From assembly GCF_026342835.1 (NCBI RefSeq), contig NZ_JAPEMI010000001.1, positions 7,446,501 to 7,510,500 on the forward strand: a stretch of DNA of 64,000 bases, given 5' to 3'. Every line of letters begins with the position of its first letter. Position 1 is the stretch's first letter. The notes below the pieces were generated by a model. It was not told where the DNA came from. It made no database searches and was given only the letters and a program-made list of their open reading frames with translations. The position numbers were made by a program, and so were the translations under genes. This document shows positions 1-8,724 of the stretch, in pieces. Origin of the DNA: Streptomyces sp. NBC_00154 (lineage in GTDB: Bacteria; Actinomycetota; Actinomycetes; Streptomycetales; Streptomycetaceae).

Positions 1-1
1 C

Positions 2-1210
2 GAGCACAGCCAGGGCTCGACCATGGTCATGGGGATGGCCAACCTTGCGATGGCGTGCGGGAACATCGGCCGCGACGGCGTGGGCGTCAATCCGCTGCGC
101 GGCCAGAACAACGTCCAGGGCTCCTGCGACATGGGCTCCTTCCCGCACGAACTGCCCGGCTACCGGCATGTCTCCGACGACGCGGTGCGCACCGTGTTCG
201 AGGACCTGTGGGGCACCGCCCTGCTGCCTGAGCCGGGGCTTCGCATCCCCAACATGTTCGACGCGGCCATCGACGGCTCCTTCCGCGGCCTGTTCGTCCA
301 CGGCGAGGACATCGCGCAGTCCGACCCGAACCTGAAGCATGTCACCGCGGCCCTGGAGGCGATGGAACTCGTCGTCGTCCAGGACTTGTTCCTCAACGAG
401 ACCGCCAAGTTCGCGCATGTGTTCCTGCCCGGGGCGTCGTTCCTGGAGAAGGACGGCACCTTCACCAACGCGGAGCGCCGGATCAACCGGGTGCGCGCGG
501 TGATGGCGCCGAAGGCGGGCAAGCACGAGTGGCAGATCGTCACCGAGATCGCCACCGCCATGGGGTATCCGATGGCGTACGACCACCCGAGCCAGATCAT
601 GGACGAGATCGCCGCGGTCACCCCGACCTTCGAGGGCGTCTCCTTTGCGCTGCTCGACAAGCTGGGCAGCGTCCAGTGGCCGTGCAACGCCGAGGCGCCC
701 GATGGCACACCCGTCATGCACATCGACGAATTCGTCCGCGGCAAGGGCAAGTTCGTCGTCACCTCGTACGTGCCGACCAATGAGCGCTCCACCCGCCGCT
801 TCCCGCTGGTGCTCACCACCGGGCGCATCCTCAGCCAGTACAACGTCGGGGCGCAGACGCGCCGCACAGGCAACGTCGCCTGGCACCCCGAGGACGTACT
901 GGAACTGCACCCGCACGACGCGGAGGACCGCGGGATCACCGACGGTGACCTGGTCACCTTGGCCAGCCGGGTCGGCCGCACCACGCTGCGCGCCCTGGTC
1001 TCCGACCGGATGCCGACCGGAGTCGTCTACACGACCTTCCACCACCCGGTCACCGGGGCCAACGTGGTGACCACGGAGAACTCCGACTGGGCGACAAACT
1101 GCCCGGAGTACAAGGTGACGGCCGTCCAGGTCGCCCTGGCGCCGCCGGGGCATGAAAGGGCCACGGCGGCCGGCAAGGCCCCCGTGGGCGCCCTGACGGC
1201 GGGAGACTGA
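2..1210 (+). CDS. Formate dehydrogenase alpha subunit, C-terminal part (5' end outside window)
   Basis: Molybdopterin-dependent formate dehydrogenase that oxidises formate to CO2. The reading frame is open from base 2, before the first ATG (23), and starts inside the conserved segment EHSQGSTMVMGMANLA, so the gene enters from the left and only about 400 C-terminal residues are visible. The middle is the molybdopterin oxidoreductase core (NPLRGQNNVQGSCDMG, VVQDLFLNETAKFAHVFLPG, GTFTNAERRINRVR). The last 130 residues are the molybdopterin dinucleotide-binding domain, with TTGRILSQYNVGAQTRRTG and VYTTFHHP. The cluster-binding and selenocysteine/cysteine active-site region is outside the window. 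An FdsD-like gene follows after 5 bases, which indicates an NAD-linked, multi-subunit soluble enzyme. In this island it would remove the formate released from formyl-CoA. Confidence 0.93.
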   Translation, partial: EHSQGSTMVMGMANLAMACGNIGRDGVGVNPLRGQNNVQGSCDMGSFPHELPGYRHVSDDAVRTVFEDLWGTALLPEPGLRIPNMFDAAIDGSFRGLFVHGEDIAQSDPNLKHVTAALEAMELVVVQDLFLNETAKFAHVFLPGASFLEKDGTFTNAERRINRVRAVMAPKAGKHEWQIVTEIATAMGYPMAYDHPSQIMDEIAAVTPTFEGVSFALLDKLGSVQWPCNAEAPDGTPVMHIDEFVRGKGKFVVTSYVPTNERSTRRFPLVLTTGRILSQYNVGAQTRRTGNVAWHPEDVLELHPHDAEDRGITDGDLVTLASRVGRTTLRALVSDRMPTGVVYTTFHHPVTGANVVTTENSDWATNCPEYKVTAVQVALAPPGHERATAAGKAPVGALTAGD

Positions 1211-1215
1211 CAAAC

Positions 1216-1428
1216 ATGGCCACCACTGAGCCGTCCGAGTGCCGCATGGCCAATGACATCGCCTTGAACCTCGCCCATCTGCCCACGGCGCAGGCGGCCA
1301 CCGAACTGGCCGGACACATCGGCAGGTTCTGGGACCCGCGGATGCGCACCAGGCTCCGCGCGCTGGTGGACTCCGACGCAGCCGGCGTGCACCCGCTGGT
1401 CGTCGAGGCGGTGAAGCTGCTGCGCTGA
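1216..1428 (+). CDS. FdsD-like formate dehydrogenase delta subunit
   Basis: Small protein of 70 residues beginning 5 bases after the formate dehydrogenase stop and sharing its transcript. It matches the FdsD family pattern: an early RMAN(D/Q)I segment, a central GRFWDPRMRTRL block that is the family signature, and a leucine-rich end. FdsD proteins are small accessory subunits of NAD-dependent molybdenum formate dehydrogenases, thought to help assembly or stability. The ATG at 1216 is preceded by a GGGAGA ribosome binding site; an internal ATG at 1246 would remove the N-terminal ten residues and is less likely. It is the last gene before a hairpin. Confidence 0.88.
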   Translation: MATTEPSECRMANDIALNLAHLPTAQAATELAGHIGRFWDPRMRTRLRALVDSDAAGVHPLVVEAVKLLR

Positions 1429-1446
1429 CGGTGGAGTTGAGGGTAC

Positions 1447-1474
1447 GGCCCGCTGCGGCGTGATGCAGCGGGCC
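1447..1474 (+). terminator. Hairpin after the formate dehydrogenase operon
   Basis: A perfect 10-bp stem (1447-1456 with 1465-1474) closes an 8-base loop 19 bases past the delta-subunit stop. There is no clear T tract, as is usual in Streptomyces, so termination is inferred from position and stem strength. Confidence 0.6.
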
Positions 1475-1638
1475 ATGTCTCGTGCAGCCCCGTGGGGATC
1501 CCCCGCGGGGTCCTTCGGCATGCCCGGAACCGGCCGTCCCGTTCCGCTGCGCCGCGTAACTGCACTGCTCCCAAAGGTAGTTGGGTAATGCACTGGTCAA
1601 GCTTCATGCCGCCCCACTGGACACACGATTTCAGCACT

Positions 1639-1655
1639 CCATACCGTATGCAATC
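1639..1655 (+). promoter_or_regulatory. GntR-type operator upstream of oxlT
   Basis: Contains the perfect palindrome ATACCGTAT (1641-1649) followed by GCAATC. The same 17-bp pattern nnATACnGTATnCAATC recurs at 5424, 8673 and 16416 in the same orientation. It lies 287 bases before the oxlT start, in an otherwise gene-free 513-base stretch (1429-1941), and fits binding by the FadR-type GntR protein encoded at 4659-5357. The assignment of the regulator is inference. Confidence 0.6.
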
Positions 1656-1941
1656 ACCGATCAGGCTCCCTGCGCCGTGATCGGCAGGTCAGTTGTCTGC
1701 CACACCTCGCCGCGGCCCCGAACCCGCCGCGCCGAGGCCGAACCACCAGGTCACCGCCTGCACGCCGGCGGACTCCGGGATGCCGCCCCGGACCCGTGAC
1801 GCGCCGACGGCGTACCCCCTACCCGCGCCCGGCAGGAGTCCGGGCGCGCACCGTGGAGGGGAGTCGCTTTCACCCACCGCACGAAGAGCAAGGCCCCAGG
1901 GGGCGCACGCCAAGCTCTTTTTCAGGCAAGGGAAGGCACAC

Positions 1942-3354
1942 ATGTCAGAAATACCGCAGGCGACTTCCTCCTCGTACCGAGAGGTCGCAGATGCCAACGG
2001 ACGCGTCTACCGCGTCGGGGAGAGTGACCGCTCCATCCTGGGCAGGCCTCGGGCGTGGATGGTCTGGCTCCCGTGGATCGCGATGATGGGCGTCAGCGTT
2101 TACGAGTACGGCTACAGCTCGGCGGAGTCGACCCTCGAGCACGCCCATGGCTGGACCCTCACCGAGGCCTTCTGGATCGCCAGCATCTGGGCGGTCTTCC
2201 AGGCGGGCATCGCCTTCCCCGCGGGCAGGCTCCGGGAGACCGGAAAGCTCTCCGCCAAAACGGGCATGCTTCTCGGAGCGGTACTGTCCGGGCTCGGCTT
2301 CCTCTCCATCGCCCACGTGTCGAACCCAATCGTGGTGATACTCGGCTACTCGGTGCTCGGTGGCGCCGGCTCCGGACTTGTCTACGCGACCTGTATCAAC
2401 ATGGTCGGCAAGTGGTATCCGGACAACAAGGGCGCGCGGACCGGCTTTGTCAACGGTGGATTCGCCTACGGCACACTGCCGTTGATCTTCGTCTTCAGCT
2501 ACTGGTTCCACGCCGACAACTACCGGTTGGTCCTCGACCTCATTGCCCTGGGCATGGTCCTCCTCGTCGGCAGCTGCGGCTTCTTCTTCCGCGACCCGCC
2601 CAAGAGCTGGTGGCCGCACGACGTGGACCCGCTCAACCGCGACGGCGGCGAGGACGCCGCACGTGTGGCGCGCAGGCTGCGCAAAAACCCGCCGGCCAAG
2701 GGGCAGTTCACCCCGATGCAGGCGATCAGGACCGGGCAGCTGCCGCTGATGTGGTTCGCCCTGGTCTGCATCGGCGGCGTCTCGCTCTTCGGCATCAACT
2801 TTCAGGTCCCCTTCGCCAAGAGCCTCGGCTTCGGGCCGCTGATCGCCGCCTCGTCAGCGGGTGTGCTCGCCGTGGTCAACGGGGTGGGCCGGGCCGCCGT
2901 GGGCTGGCTGTCGGATACCCTGGGCCGCCGGCAGACCCTGACGCTGGTCCTCGTGATCGCGGGCGTCGCGCAGTTCGGCGTGCTGTGGTCGGGGCAGGCC
3001 CACAACGAACCGCTGTTCCTTGTTTTCGCCTTCGTCAACGGCTTCGGCGGCGGCGCCTTCTACCCGCTGTTCGCGGCACTGGTCCCGGACTACTTCGGGG
3101 AGAACAACAACGCCACCAACTACGGCCTCGTCTACAGCGCCAAGCTGGTCGGCGGTGTCGGCGGCGGTGGCTTGGCCGCTTCGGTGATCAGCGCCTGGGG
3201 CTACTCGGGCGGCTACTACCTGGCAGGCGGCATCGCCTTCCTGTCGGCTCTGATCACCCTGCTGCTGCGCCAGCCCGGCCGACCCGCGGACCAGGAGCGG
3301 CCCGCCGAGCAGGCCGTCGCCGACAGCCGGGGGCTGACCAGCGCGGCGAACTGA
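1942..3354 (+). CDS. OxlT-type oxalate:formate antiporter (MFS)
   Basis: Membrane protein of 470 residues from the oxalate:formate antiporter branch of the major facilitator superfamily. About twelve hydrophobic segments are visible. Family features include the first helix region RAWMVWLPWIAMMGVSVYEY, the glycine-rich GYSVLGGAGSGLVYATCINM and MVGKWYPDNKGARTGFVNGG, the cytoplasmic DTLGRRQT motif between helices 8 and 9, and the C-terminal AFVNGFGGGAFYPLFAALVPDYFGE split by family loops. The ATG at 1942 has GGAAGG eight bases upstream; an upstream open frame to 1693 is low-complexity and is not expected to be translated. Its place next to formate dehydrogenase and the oxc/frc genes supports oxalate uptake coupled to formate export, though substrate choice is inferred from family and context. 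Confidence 0.88.
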   Translation: MSEIPQATSSSYREVADANGRVYRVGESDRSILGRPRAWMVWLPWIAMMGVSVYEYGYSSAESTLEHAHGWTLTEAFWIASIWAVFQAGIAFPAGRLRETGKLSAKTGMLLGAVLSGLGFLSIAHVSNPIVVILGYSVLGGAGSGLVYATCINMVGKWYPDNKGARTGFVNGGFAYGTLPLIFVFSYWFHADNYRLVLDLIALGMVLLVGSCGFFFRDPPKSWWPHDVDPLNRDGGEDAARVARRLRKNPPAKGQFTPMQAIRTGQLPLMWFALVCIGGVSLFGINFQVPFAKSLGFGPLIAASSAGVLAVVNGVGRAAVGWLSDTLGRRQTLTLVLVIAGVAQFGVLWSGQAHNEPLFLVFAFVNGFGGGAFYPLFAALVPDYFGENNNATNYGLVYSAKLVGGVGGGGLAASVISAWGYSGGYYLAGGIAFLSALITLLLRQPGRPADQERPAEQAVADSRGLTSAAN

Positions 3355-3360
3355 GCGAAC

Positions 3361-3386
3361 GCCCGGGCGCACCTTCGCGCCCGGGC
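3361..3386 (+). terminator. Terminator after oxlT
   Basis: Perfect inverted repeat, 10-bp stem (3361-3370 with 3377-3386) and a 6-base loop, starting 6 bases after the oxlT stop codon. Confidence 0.7.
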
Positions 3387-3639
3387 CCGCAGACCGTGCG
3401 CGGGTGCGGACAGAGCGTTGGGCGGCGGCGGCAGTCGTCCGGCGAGGCGCCCGTGGCACAGGCCGGGCCGGACGGTGGGGTGCGCTCCCTGCTCCGTCCG
3501 GCCCCGGCCCATTGAGAGATTTCCATCGTGATATCCGCTGGTCAGCAGGGCTGGCGTGATGTTCCGGTGGGGTGCTGTGCTCATGCTGGTCCGGGTGAAG
3601 CTCTCACGACGTTGGCTGCCAGGTCCGGCTCCCGCTGTC

Positions 3640-4038
3640 GAAGCGGACCATCGATCTCGTTGCCGGTCCGATACGCCGTCGCCGTAATCAGATCCGCTCC
3701 CGTTGGCGCAAGGCCGCCCCGGCGACCAGGCGCTCATCGTGCTCGCCGTGCTCCGTCACGACCAGCGCCTGGCCGACATGGCCGGCGGTAACGATGTCTC
3801 CGCCTCCACCGTGCGCCGCTGGGTGCAGGAAGTCGTCGAACTCCTCGCCGCGCGTTCGCCACGGCTGGACCGGGAACCGAAGAAGGTCGCCCGTTCCGGC
3901 GGGGTGATGGTCCTGCTGGACTGCACCCCGATCCGCACCCGACGCCGCACCGGCAAGGACAACCGGAAGAACTACTCCGGCAAGAGCAAGGTTCATGGCC
4001 CGCTGTTTCTCCCTCTGACCGACGCCACGGCACGATGA
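3640..4038 (+). pseudogene. DDE transposase, N-terminal part, frameshifted
   Basis: From about 3640 the frame reads SKRTIDLVAGPIRRRRNQIR, then shifts near 3710 into the frame that reads DQALIVLAVLRHDQRLADMA. The helix-turn-helix region VSASTVRRWVQEVVELLAA and the start of the DDE_4-type nuclease domain (VMVLLDCTPIRTRRRTGKD, then NYSGKSKVHGPLFLPLTD) follow. It ends at a TGA at 4036-4038, where a full protein would continue for over 100 residues. The C-terminal tail survives at 4375-4525 (RAVAKHGFANLRTWRILTKL). The gene cannot make active transposase. Confidence 0.75.
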
Positions 4039-4099
4039 CGGACGATCTCGCACCAACGATCCCACCCCCGATCAGCACGAGCATCCCCGGCCCGGAACG

Positions 4100-4327
4100 T
4101 CAGGAGACGTGCGCTCGCCAGACGGAGAGGTCGCCCTCGTCCGAGTCCTCGAAGCCGACCGCGACCGGTTCGTCGCCGTCCGCCGACAGGTGGACGGTGC
4201 ACTGCGTCACCTTGCCACCGGGCGGGACCATGCCACCAGACCCGTCGGACGGGCAGCCAGCGATTTCCAGTCCGTCGAGGACGAGGGCCGGCGCGCCTCC
4301 GATCTGCTGGCCGCCCTCGGTGAGCAC
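4100..4327 (-). CDS. Small hypothetical protein inside the IS relic
   Basis: Open frame of 75 codons within the part of the IS relic that is not transposase. It reads naturally toward the C-terminus (GGKVTQCTVHLSADGDEPV, then a run of acidic residues and LSVWRAHVS) with good actinobacterial codon use. The opposite strand is also open here, and no family is recognised on either strand. It may be a captured gene fragment rather than an expressed gene. Confidence 0.25.
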   Translation of the reverse strand: MLTEGGQQIGGAPALVLDGLEIAGCPSDGSGGMVPPGGKVTQCTVHLSADGDEPVAVGFEDSDEGDLSVWRAHVS

Positions 4328-4658
4328 CCGGACGCTGCTGCGGCCGAGAAGGAAGCGAACCGAACTGCCTGGTCGGCCGCGAACGCGCCGTAGCCAAGCA
4401 TGGCTTCGCGAACCTCAGGACCTGGCGGATCTTGACCAAGCTCCGCATGAACGCCCGACATGCGACCACACTCCTGCGGGCCCTGCTCGTCCTGGCGAAC
4501 ACCGAAGTCCAACGATCACGGACGATCTCGCGCCGACGATCTCACCCCCGATCAGCACGAGCACCTCACCGGAAGATCACGCCGGCCCTGCTGACGAGCG
4601 GAAATCACGATGGCGGTTCCTCATTGCTGTGTCAGGTGTCCCATTTCAGTCGCCGCGG

Positions 4659-5357
4659 TCACGCCCGGGCTCGGGGTGCCGCGGTCAGTTGGCGGCAGTA
4701 GAAGTCGGTGGTCGTCCGGGTGTGATGATGCATCAGTTCCTCGGCCCGGTCGGCGTCGCCGGCCGCAATGCGGTCGATGATGTCGGCGTGCTCGTTCCAC
4801 GCGTCCTTGCCGCGTGGCCGGGCGATGGGCATGTAGTACCAGCGCACCCGGCGGTCGACCTGCCGGATCAGCTCGGCGAGGATGGGGTTGCGCGCGAGCT
4901 CGGTGATGAAGCCGTGCAGCGCCGCGTTCGCCTCGACGATGCCGCGGGCGTCGTCCGCGGAGAGCGCAGCTATTCCGGCGGCCTGCAGTTCCCACAGGCG
5001 CGTGATGTCCGGACCGGTCGCATACTGTGCGGCGCCGCGCGCCGAGTGGGTTTCCAGGACGGCGCGGACGCTGAGCAGCTGGGTGGCCTCCTCGACGGTC
5101 GGGCTGTGCACGAATGCGCCCTGCGCGGGGCGCAGTTCCACCCATCCGTCGGCCTGGAGGCGCAGGAGCGCTTCGCGCACCGGTTGGCGGCTCACGCCGA
5201 GGTCCTCGGCGAGTTCGGCCTCGATCAGATGCTGGCCCGGCTGGAGTACGCCCCCCACGATCAGCTCGATCAGGACGTCGTAGACGGCCTGGCGCAGGGG
5301 CGCGGGCCTGTTGACGGGTGTCGTCACGGTGGCTGGGAAAGTGCGTGGCTCGCGCAT
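4659..5357 (-). CDS. FadR-type GntR transcriptional regulator (FCD domain)
   Basis: Regulator of 232 residues. The N-terminal winged helix-turn-helix (about residues 15-80) contains PLRQAVYDVLIELIVGG, the recognition region DLGVSRQPVREALLRLQADG and the wing WVELRPAQGAFV. The C-terminal FCD ligand-binding domain (about 90-220) shows RAVLETHSARGAA, LHGFITELARNP and the metal-ligand-like HADIIDRIAAGD and HHHTRT. FCD regulators usually sense small carboxylates or acyl-CoA compounds, so oxalate, oxalyl-CoA or formate are reasonable effectors here. The ATG at 5357 has AGGGAG upstream; an ATG at 5420 would add 21 residues. One copy of the shared 17-bp operator lies in its own upstream region at 5424, which suggests autoregulation. 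Confidence 0.88.
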   Translation of the reverse strand: MREPRTFPATVTTPVNRPAPLRQAVYDVLIELIVGGVLQPGQHLIEAELAEDLGVSRQPVREALLRLQADGWVELRPAQGAFVHSPTVEEATQLLSVRAVLETHSARGAAQYATGPDITRLWELQAAGIAALSADDARGIVEANAALHGFITELARNPILAELIRQVDRRVRWYYMPIARPRGKDAWNEHADIIDRIAAGDADRAEELMHHHTRTTTDFYCRQLTAAPRARA

Positions 5358-5423
5358 GAGCTCCCTGGTGGTGGCGGCGGGAGGTGCTGGTGATGGAGCG
5401 GGAGAAATCGCGTACAGCATATA

Positions 5424-5440
5424 GGCTTCTGTATGCAATC
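5424..5440 (+). promoter_or_regulatory. GntR-type operator upstream of gntR
   Basis: Matches the shared pattern in the GTATGCAATC half (5431-5440); the other half is degenerate (CTTC instead of ATAC). It lies between the 3' end of pntB and the start of gntR, 67 bases upstream of the gntR start. Confidence 0.5.
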
Positions 5441-5448
5441 TGGCTATA

Positions 5449-6921
5449 TCAGGCGGGTGCGGGCTGCTCCGCCGGCCGGCGTCCGGAGCCCGCCGCCGAG
5501 CCCGGGTCACTGGCCGCCAGTTCGCGCAGGATCGCCTCCACGCTCTGCTTGGCGTCGCCGAAGAGCATGCTGCTGTTCTCCCGGAAGAACAGCGGATTCT
5601 GCACACCTGCGTACCCGGAGGCCATGGACCGCTTGAATACGACTACGTGCTCCGCCTCCCACACCCGCAGCACGGGCATCCCGGCGATGGGGCTGGCCGG
5701 ATCGTCCATCGCCGACGGGTTGACGGTGTCGTTGGCGCCGATGACCAGGACCACCGAGGTGTCGGCGAAGTCGTCGTTGATCTCGTCCATCTCCAGGACG
5801 ACGTCGTACGGTACGCGGGCCTCGGCAAGGAGTACGTTCATGTGGCCCGGCAGCCGTCCCGCCACGGGATGCACGCCGAAACGCACGGTCACGCCGCGCT
5901 CCCGCAGACGGCGCGTCAGCTCCGCCACCGGGTGCTGCGCCTGGGCGACCGCCATGCCGTACCCCGGGGTGATGATCACCTGCGTGGCGCCCGCCAGTGC
6001 GCTTGCGGTGTCCTCGGCGCTGATCTCCCGGTGCTCGCCCTGCTCCTGCTCGCCGCTGGGTGCGGCCTCGACGCCGAAGCCACCCGCGATGACGGAGAGG
6101 AAGGACCGGTTCATCGCCCGGCACATGATGTACGACAGGTAGGCGCCGGAGGAGCCGACCAGCGCCCCGGTGACGATGAGAAGGTTGTTGTCCAGCAGGA
6201 AGCCGGCCGCTGCGGCGGCCCAGCCCGAGTAGCTGTTGAGCATCGAGACCACGACGGGCATGTCGCCGCCGCCGATGGAGGCGACCAGATGCCAGCCCAG
6301 GACGAGCGCGAGCACGGTGACGGCGATCATCAGAGCGAGGTTCGGGCTGACGGTGAACCAGACCGTCAGGGTCAGGAACGCGAACAGGGCACCGACGTTG
6401 AGCAGGTTCTTCCCGGGCAGGGTCAGTGGCCGGGACTTGATGCGCGCGGACAGTTTCAGGAACGCGATCACGGAACCTGTGAAGGTGACCGCGCCGATGA
6501 AGATGCCGATGAACACCTCGGCGTGATGGATCCGCAGCAGCGACCCGGCCAGCTCGGTGGAGCCCGGGCGCTGTGCCTCGACCTCCAAGTAGCTGTTCCA
6601 GCCGATCAGTACGGCGGCCAGCCCGACGAGGCTGTGCAGCACGGCGATCAGTTCGGGCATCTGGGTCATCTCGACCCGGCGGGCCTGCCACAGGCCGATC
6701 GCGCCACCGATCGCGCCTGCGACGGCGATCAGCGCGATCGACTCACCGGAGACGGAGCGCCCTGCGACGACGACGGTGGCCACGAGTGCAAGCGCCATTC
6801 CCGCGACGCCGTAGGCCACCCCCGCCCGGGCGGTGTGGTGCTGGGAGAGCCCCGCCAGGCTGAAGACGAACAGCAGCGCGGCAACGATGTCGGCGGCCTG
6901 GGCCGCCGTGGATGCGTTCAT
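5449..6921 (-). CDS. pntB: NAD(P) transhydrogenase beta subunit
   Basis: Integral membrane subunit of proton-translocating transhydrogenase, 490 residues. The first 270 residues hold about nine transmembrane segments, with FSLAGLSQHHTARAGVAYGV, EVFIGIFIGAVTFTGSVIAF and LNSYSGWAAAAAGFLLDNNL. The C-terminal NADP(H)-binding domain III carries VIITPGYGMAVAQAQHPVAE, the GVTVRFGVHPVAGRLPGHMN region, and VLVIGANDTVNPSA. This set is complete and of normal length. The start at 6921 is 7 bases past the pntA stop, with AAAGG upstream, so the two genes form one operon reading leftward. In the oxalate island it can turn NADH from formate oxidation into NADPH for biosynthesis, which fits growth on oxalate; that role is inferred. 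Confidence 0.93.
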   Translation of the reverse strand: MNASTAAQAADIVAALLFVFSLAGLSQHHTARAGVAYGVAGMALALVATVVVAGRSVSGESIALIAVAGAIGGAIGLWQARRVEMTQMPELIAVLHSLVGLAAVLIGWNSYLEVEAQRPGSTELAGSLLRIHHAEVFIGIFIGAVTFTGSVIAFLKLSARIKSRPLTLPGKNLLNVGALFAFLTLTVWFTVSPNLALMIAVTVLALVLGWHLVASIGGGDMPVVVSMLNSYSGWAAAAAGFLLDNNLLIVTGALVGSSGAYLSYIMCRAMNRSFLSVIAGGFGVEAAPSGEQEQGEHREISAEDTASALAGATQVIITPGYGMAVAQAQHPVAELTRRLRERGVTVRFGVHPVAGRLPGHMNVLLAEARVPYDVVLEMDEINDDFADTSVVLVIGANDTVNPSAMDDPASPIAGMPVLRVWEAEHVVVFKRSMASGYAGVQNPLFFRENSSMLFGDAKQSVEAILRELAASDPGSAAGSGRRPAEQPAPA

Positions 6922-6927
6922 CGAACT

Positions 6928-8472
6928 TCAGCCTTTCGAGAACATGCCGAGCATGCGACGGGTGACGGCAAACCCACCGAAGATGTTCACGGTGGTGAGC
7001 AGGATGGCCAGGAATGCCAACACGCTGATGGCCAGGGGCGGGTGGCCGATCTGGAGCAGCGCCCCGACCACCACGATCCCTGAGATCGCATTGGTCACTG
7101 ACATCAGCGGGGTGTGCAGCGCGTGGTGGACCTTGCCGATCACGTAGTAGCCGATGACCACAGCGAGTGCGAACACCGTGAAGTTGGAGGCGAGTTGGGC
7201 GGGCGAGACGGCGATGAGCGCGAAGAGGGCGAGCATCCCGAGCCCGATCAGTCCGTAGCGGCCCGCGGGTGAAAGGCGCCGCGGCGGCGCCGGATCGACC
7301 GGTGTTGCCGGCGAGGCCGGGGCTTTCGCGGGCGCAGCCGAGACTGCGACGGGGGGCGGCGGCCACAGTGTCTCGCCGTCGCGCACCACGGTCACCGCCC
7401 GCTGTACGACGTCCTCGAGGTCGAGGGTCAGCTGCCCGTCCCGGCCCGGGGTGAGCAGCTTCAGCAGGTTCACCAGGTTCGTGCCGTACAGCTGTGAGGC
7501 CTGGGCGGGCAGGCGGCCCGCGAGGTCGGTGTAGCCGATGATGGTGACGCCGTTCTCGGTGACGATCGCCCGATCGCTCACCGTCCCTTCGACGTTCCCG
7601 CCTTGCGCCGCCGCCATGTCGACGATGACGCTGCCCGGTTTCATCGAGGCCACTTGATCGGCCGTGATCAGCCGGGGCGCCGGGCGCCCCGGGATCAGGG
7701 CCGTCGTGATGATGATGTCGACATCCCTGGCCTGCTCGGAGTAGATCTCGGCGGCGCGCAGGTCGTACGCCTCGGACGTGGCTCGCGCGTATCCGTCGCC
7801 CGCCGACTCCTGTTCGATCTCGACGGCCAGGAACTCTCCTCCGAGTGACCGTACTTGGTCGGCGACCTCGCCGCGCGGGTCGGTGGCCCGGACCATCGCG
7901 CCGAGGCTCCCCGCGGCTCCGATGGCCGCGAGGCCGGCCACTCCGGCGCCGGCCACCAGCACCTTCGCGGGGGGCACTTTGCCCGCTGCGGTGACCTGTC
8001 CGGTGAAGAACCGTCCGAAGGCGTGGGCCGCCTCGATGACCGCCCGGTAGCCGGCGATGTTGGCCATCGAACTGAGCACGTCCAGGGACTGGGCCCGCGA
8101 GATGCGGGGCACGGCGTCCATGGACAACGCGGTCAGCCGCCTGCTTGCGAGCTGGGTGACGAGTTCGGCGTGTTGCGCGGGGGCGAGCAGGCCGACGATC
8201 GTCGCCCCGTCCCGCAGCCGTCGCACCTCGTCGTGGGACGGCGCGTTGACCTTGAGAACGACATCGGCGTGCCAGGCGTCGTCGAGGCGCGCGCCCGCCT
8301 CGACGTACGACGCGTCGGAGAAGCCCGATGCGGTTCCGGCGCCGGTCTCGACGACGATTTCGTAGCCGAGCCCGATCAGGCGGCGGACGGTGTCCGGGGT
8401 GGCCGCCACTCTGGTCTCCCCGGAGGTCGACTCGGCGACGACGCCTATGCGTTGTGGTGGTGGCGCAGACAT
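6928..8472 (-). CDS. pntA: NAD(P) transhydrogenase alpha subunit (fused alpha-1/alpha-2)
   Basis: Protein of 514 residues joining the NAD(H)-binding domain I and the membrane segments that are separate genes in some bacteria. The N-terminal part resembles alanine dehydrogenase: RIGVVAESTSGETRVAATPD, MDAVPRISRAQSLDVLSSMA, and the Rossmann loop VLVAGAGVAGLAAIGAAGSL, followed by ATDPRGEVADQVRSLGGEFL. A proline/alanine-rich linker (about residues 370-400) leads to four hydrophobic helices ending FAVTRRMLGMFSKG. The ATG at 8472 has AAGGAGAG upstream. The gene is divergent from the ApbA-type gene, and a copy of the shared GntR-type operator is in the divergent promoter region. Confidence 0.93.
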   Translation of the reverse strand: MSAPPPQRIGVVAESTSGETRVAATPDTVRRLIGLGYEIVVETGAGTASGFSDASYVEAGARLDDAWHADVVLKVNAPSHDEVRRLRDGATIVGLLAPAQHAELVTQLASRRLTALSMDAVPRISRAQSLDVLSSMANIAGYRAVIEAAHAFGRFFTGQVTAAGKVPPAKVLVAGAGVAGLAAIGAAGSLGAMVRATDPRGEVADQVRSLGGEFLAVEIEQESAGDGYARATSEAYDLRAAEIYSEQARDVDIIITTALIPGRPAPRLITADQVASMKPGSVIVDMAAAQGGNVEGTVSDRAIVTENGVTIIGYTDLAGRLPAQASQLYGTNLVNLLKLLTPGRDGQLTLDLEDVVQRAVTVVRDGETLWPPPPVAVSAAPAKAPASPATPVDPAPPRRLSPAGRYGLIGLGMLALFALIAVSPAQLASNFTVFALAVVIGYYVIGKVHHALHTPLMSVTNAISGIVVVGALLQIGHPPLAISVLAFLAILLTTVNIFGGFAVTRRMLGMFSKG

Positions 8473-8672
8473 TGCTCTCCTTTTCTCAGGGGCCTTGCGG
8501 GTCCGTCGGTGCGCGGGGAGCGTCAGGAGCGGAGGAAGCGGGGCACCGGACAGGAGGCGCGCAGCATATTGTGTGCAGTTCGCTCGACGCCAGGGTGAAT
8601 CCGGGCGGGTGGTCGGGGACATGGCGGCCGTATCGGTTCGGGTTCGAAGGGTATACACCGGGCCTGCGGACT

Positions 8673-8689
8673 GCATACAGTATTCAATC
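8673..8689 (+). promoter_or_regulatory. GntR-type operator in the pntA/ApbA-gene divergent promoter
   Basis: Perfect core palindrome ATACAGTAT (8675-8683) followed by TCAATC, the best match to the four-site consensus together with the oxlT site. It is 36 bases before the ApbA-type gene and 201 bases before pntA on the other strand. Confidence 0.6.
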
Positions 8690-8724
8690 ACAATCACTCA
8701 CCCTTCTTCCCGAGAGGAGATGCC

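Larger units (their letters stand above)
3512..4625 (+). mobile_element. Degenerate insertion sequence with long inverted ends
   Basis: The left end (from about 3512) and the right end (to about 4625, reversed) share a roughly 55-bp imperfect inverted repeat; both contain CCATCGTGAT, a CCGCT(G/C)GTCAGCAGGGC block and GGCGTGAT. Inside lie two separated pieces of one DDE transposase gene (3640-4038 and about 4375-4525). A 50-bp direct repeat (4031-4080 and 4511-4560, 45 of 50 identical, exactly 480 bases apart) marks a rearrangement. The segment 4087-4374 does not look like transposase and could come from elsewhere. The element lies between oxlT and gntR of the oxalate island. Confidence 0.75.

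Noticed and set aside
1693..1941. 83-codon N-terminal extension of the oxalate antiporter
   Set aside because: Low-complexity Pro/Arg-rich sequence, no similarity to the family N-terminus, and ATG 1942 has a good ribosome binding site.
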